Assembly: GCA_030054175.1 (NCBI GenBank)
Contig: JASGCM010000008.1
Coordinates: 1-64,000 of the forward strand
Length of the DNA: 64,000 nt
Source: Alphaproteobacteria bacterium
Lineage (GTDB): Bacteria; Pseudomonadota; Gammaproteobacteria; Burkholderiales; Burkholderiaceae_C
Direction: 5' to 3'
A program made the position numbers and the translations under genes. The first letter of the stretch is position 1; each line of letters opens with the position of its first letter. Shown here in pieces: positions 62,635 to 64,000 of this stretch. The notes beneath the pieces are model-generated. The model was given only the letters and a program-made list of their open reading frames with translations. It was not told the origin of the DNA and searched no databases.

Positions 62635-63570
62635 ATGCAAAACTTCACCGACATACCGTCGTCGCGCACGCTGTCTGACTCGCTGATTGAGATCCTGAAC
62701 AACGACAAGACGGCGATCTCCTGCAACAGTGGCACTACGTTTCCAACGACCAACCAGCAAGTGGGCATGCTGTGCTACCGCACGGATCAGCTCAAGCTCT
62801 ATCAGTTGATCGGCACCAACCCAGACAACTGGCGCTTCATCATGGATCTGGCCAGTGGGATCGACGCCCAGTTTGCGGCCAAGCTCAATGCCGCTGCGTA
62901 CACCGCTGCCGATGTGCTCGCCAAGCTGCTTACATTGGATGGCGCTGGCTCCGGGCTCGATGCCGACCTGCTCGACGGCCAGCACGCCAGCGCTTTTGCA
63001 TCGGCTTCACACAACCACAACTCGGCCTATCTGGGCATCAGCGCCAAGGCGACGGACGCAGACCGGCTGGACGGCTACGACGCCTCGGCCTTCGTCCGCT
63101 CAGTCAATGGCGGCGGACCCGATGCCAACGGCAATGCCACCGTCAATATCGATTTGTCAGGACGCGTAGCACGTACGGGTGACAGCATGAGTGGGCGCCT
63201 GACACTGCCCAGCCAGACCGTACAGAGCACCTCGCCCACGATCGACTTTTACGACACAGACCAGGGCAGCACCCGCTACCTGCACGTCAACAGCAACCTG
63301 ATGGGATTTCTGAAAACTGACGGCAACTGGGACATGTACATGAACAACGGCGGCTCCATGTGGACCGCCAACTATGGCTGGCTGCACGACTACTTCTTCA
63401 GGCAAGTGGCCAATTGCGGTGGTACTGGTTACGCCATCAATTGCTATGGCAGCGGCAACATCACCAGTCGGCATGACTACGAGTTGATTGATGAAGGTGG
63501 ACAGGTGAGGTTGCGCACGGTGAACGTGCTGACCAATTGCAACTGCAATTGCAACTGCTGTGGCTGCTGA
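62635..63570 (+). CDS. Tail fibre protein with Cys-Asn alternating C-terminal tail (prophage 2)
   Basis: A 311-residue fibre. The first 185 or so residues are nearly the same as in prophage 1 (MQNFTDIPSSRTLSDSLIEI; GLDADLLDGQHASAF). From about residue 195 the sequence is unrelated (TIDFYDTDQGSTRYLHVNSN; MYMNNGGSMWTANYGWLHDY). It nevertheless ends TNCNCNCNCCGC before the stop, with extra Cys at VANCGGTGYAINC. Keeping the Cys-Asn tail after the tip domain has been exchanged argues that the tail has its own function. Confidence 0.9.
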   Translation: MQNFTDIPSSRTLSDSLIEILNNDKTAISCNSGTTFPTTNQQVGMLCYRTDQLKLYQLIGTNPDNWRFIMDLASGIDAQFAAKLNAAAYTAADVLAKLLTLDGAGSGLDADLLDGQHASAFASASHNHNSAYLGISAKATDADRLDGYDASAFVRSVNGGGPDANGNATVNIDLSGRVARTGDSMSGRLTLPSQTVQSTSPTIDFYDTDQGSTRYLHVNSNLMGFLKTDGNWDMYMNNGGSMWTANYGWLHDYFFRQVANCGGTGYAINCYGSGNITSRHDYELIDEGGQVRLRTVNVLTNCNCNCNCCGC

Positions 63571-63583
63571 AAGGGATCTGCTC

Positions 63584-64000
63584 ATGAAAACCATCCGCAT
63601 GCCTTATCCGCTGCAAAGCCCTGCGAGCACAACAAACGCGCACCGAACCAACCTCATTCGCATTCAGAAGGTGGAGGCCGATTTCTTGATCGAACACCTC
63701 ACGCCCGCTTTTGAGCAAGCCTTGGATGAAAGTGGCCGGGTCATTGATGAGTCGTCTGCGCCCATGTTGGTCGGCCATCAAAGTGCATTTGTCCACGCTG
63801 TCATAGTAAGTGACCTGCAAAACCTCGCGCAAGATCCCGGCAATGCCCACACCGTCTGGCTCTTTGCACTGCGTCGAGGGGAGAGCGAGCCGGTGTGGAT
63901 CAACAAGTTCGCGCAAACTGCCTTGTCTAAAGAAGGGTTTCGGCAGTACTGGAACCAGCAGCCCATGCTGGTCTTGGCCCAGCTTTGGATTCCACCCTTG
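63584..64000 (+). CDS. Unknown protein after the fibre gene, cut by window edge
   Basis: A frame open from ATG (with AAGGGATC upstream) to the last base, 139 residues without a stop. It reads MKTIRMPYPLQSPASTTNAHRTNLIRIQ… and 'VWLFALRRGESEPVWINKFAQTALSKEGFRQYWNQQPM'. It is not similar to the gene in the same position in prophage 1. It is probably the first gene of prophage 2's own post-fibre cassette. Confidence 0.65.
   Translation, partial: MKTIRMPYPLQSPASTTNAHRTNLIRIQKVEADFLIEHLTPAFEQALDESGRVIDESSAPMLVGHQSAFVHAVIVSDLQNLAQDPGNAHTVWLFALRRGESEPVWINKFAQTALSKEGFRQYWNQQPMLVLAQLWIPPL

Overview
The window is a patchwork of mobile DNA with no recognisable host housekeeping gene. GC content is high across the phage genes and lower in one restriction-modification island (about 16.5-20.2 kb). 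The gene types (lambda-like tails, HK97-like head, DUF3489/DUF6900/DUF6511 small genes, a serine recombinase with a DUF2924 partner) suggest a proteobacterium, most likely a betaproteobacterium of the Burkholderiales. That host assignment is inference only.

Layout. (1) 1-16231: right part of a siphovirus-type prophage, called prophage 1. It holds the end of a tail-assembly chaperone, tape measure, tail-tip proteins M, L, K, I and J, two tail-tip/fibre accessory proteins, a tail fibre, a four-gene cassette, then lysis genes. (2) 16501-20203: an AT-richer restriction-modification island with a putative type II endonuclease, a helix-hairpin-helix protein, a cytosine-C5 methyltransferase and an AlkA-like DNA glycosylase. 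(3) 20340-25943: a structured leader followed by DUF3293, a MoxR-type AAA ATPase, a HExxH/VWA protein and a 3'-truncated S-adenosylmethionine synthetase. (4) 26166-28031: a leftward operon with an internally deleted serine recombinase. (5) 28322-32339: two unknown genes and an AbiE-like toxin-antitoxin pair with palindromic operators. (6) 32574-42033: early, replication and small-gene region of a second prophage, including a P4-type primase-helicase and a ParB/adenine methyltransferase fusion. (7) 42141-64000: prophage 2 late genes in canonical order, from HNH, terminase, portal, protease and capsid through connectors, tail tube and a frameshifted chaperone to tape measure, M-L-K-I-J, accessory proteins and tail fibre. 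The first gene of its downstream cassette is cut by the window edge.

The two tail modules are paralogous gene for gene and lie in the same orientation. Tape measure sets tail length, M/L/K/I/J build the tail tip, and the fibre is presumed to contact the host.

The most unusual system is at the fibre end. Both fibre proteins share almost the same N-terminal part, then diverge completely, yet both finish in a Cys-Asn alternating tail (…TNCNCNCNC…). In prophage 1 the fibre is followed in a tight co-directional run by an unknown protein, a 2OG-Fe(II) oxygenase-like protein, a 61-residue protein and a radical SAM/SPASM enzyme. The run closes with an intrinsic terminator. Radical SAM/SPASM enzymes commonly mature Cys-rich peptides, so I infer post-translational modification of a phage fibre tip. 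This is a RiPP-like logic applied to a virion protein, and I know of no described system of this kind.
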